Source: Pseudomonadota bacterium
GTDB lineage: Bacteria; Pseudomonadota; Alphaproteobacteria; Azospirillales; Azospirillaceae
Reading direction: 5' to 3'
DNA: 8,456 nucleotides
NCBI GenBank assembly: GCA_023412175.1
Contig: JAEYOB010000846.1
Location: forward strand, 1 to 8,456
The translations under genes were made by a program, and so were the position numbers. The notes beneath the pieces were generated by a model that was given only the letters and a program-made list of their open reading frames with translations, had not been told where the DNA came from and did no database searches. Shown one piece after another: positions 8,411 to 8,456 of this stretch; the first letter of the stretch is position 1; the number at the start of each line of letters is the position of its first letter.

Positions 8411-8456
8411 CCCCTCCCCGTCCCCCCCCCGGGGGGGGGGGGTGGGGGGGGGGGCG
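8411..8456. other. C-run/G-run low-complexity end, probable assembly artefact
   Basis: After the synthetase stop codon the sequence becomes C-rich with a run of nine C (8422-8430). This is followed directly by 12 G, one T and 11 G. The C half and the G half are near mirror complements, as in a fold-back artefact or homopolymer noise at a contig end. A GC-rich terminator hairpin that was badly sequenced is another reading. I would not annotate a biological element here. Confidence 0.6.

Overview
The window is GC-rich bacterial DNA. It looks like a motile alphaproteobacterium of the Rhodospirillales, and Azospirillum or a close relative is the best guess. That guess rests on the flagellin N-terminus, a near-perfect sigma-54 promoter with an FlbD/ftr-like element in front of it, and an acetoacetyl-CoA synthetase of the kind used by polyhydroxybutyrate-storing bacteria. 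No species-level marker is present. The right-hand end runs into long C and G homopolymers, so this is probably the edge of a draft contig.

Layout. The left edge (1-370, minus) is the N-terminal third or so of a flagellin gene. Its sigma-54 promoter lies at 432-447, with dyad elements at 500-514 and 521-540. A 60-residue, proline-rich unknown protein (615-797, minus) has a strong ribosome binding site. A LysR-type regulator (849-1539, minus) is broken: it keeps the DNA-binding domain, but about 50 codons of the effector domain are missing and the remainder is out of frame. Divergent from it is a 128-residue tautomerase (1640-2026, plus). The 100-bp gap between the two is AT-rich and full of overlapping inverted repeats, as expected for a LysR operator.

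From 2028 to 6341 three minus-strand genes follow one another. In transcription order they are a polysaccharide pyruvyl transferase-family protein (6341-5229), an FAD-dependent oxidoreductase of the FAD_oxidored type (5198-3777, 30 bp downstream, probably the same transcript), and, after a 117-bp gap, a CorA-like membrane protein with a GMN motif and a cysteine-rich stretch (3659-2028). The CorA-like gene converges on the tautomerase gene with one base between their stop codons. On the plus strand, a complete acetoacetyl-CoA synthetase (6450-8399) diverges from the pyruvyl transferase gene.

How the genes work together. The window is mostly a set of independent transcription units, not one system. 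The two linked pairs are the lysR remnant with the tautomerase (regulator and probable target) and the pyruvyl transferase with the FAD oxidoreductase (probable operon of unknown substrate). I see no tRNA, rRNA, CRISPR array, insertion sequence or phage gene. No clearly new system is evident. The points most worth following are the broken regulator beside an intact operator, the cysteine cluster in the CorA-like protein, and the unexplained pyruvyl transferase/oxidoreductase pair.
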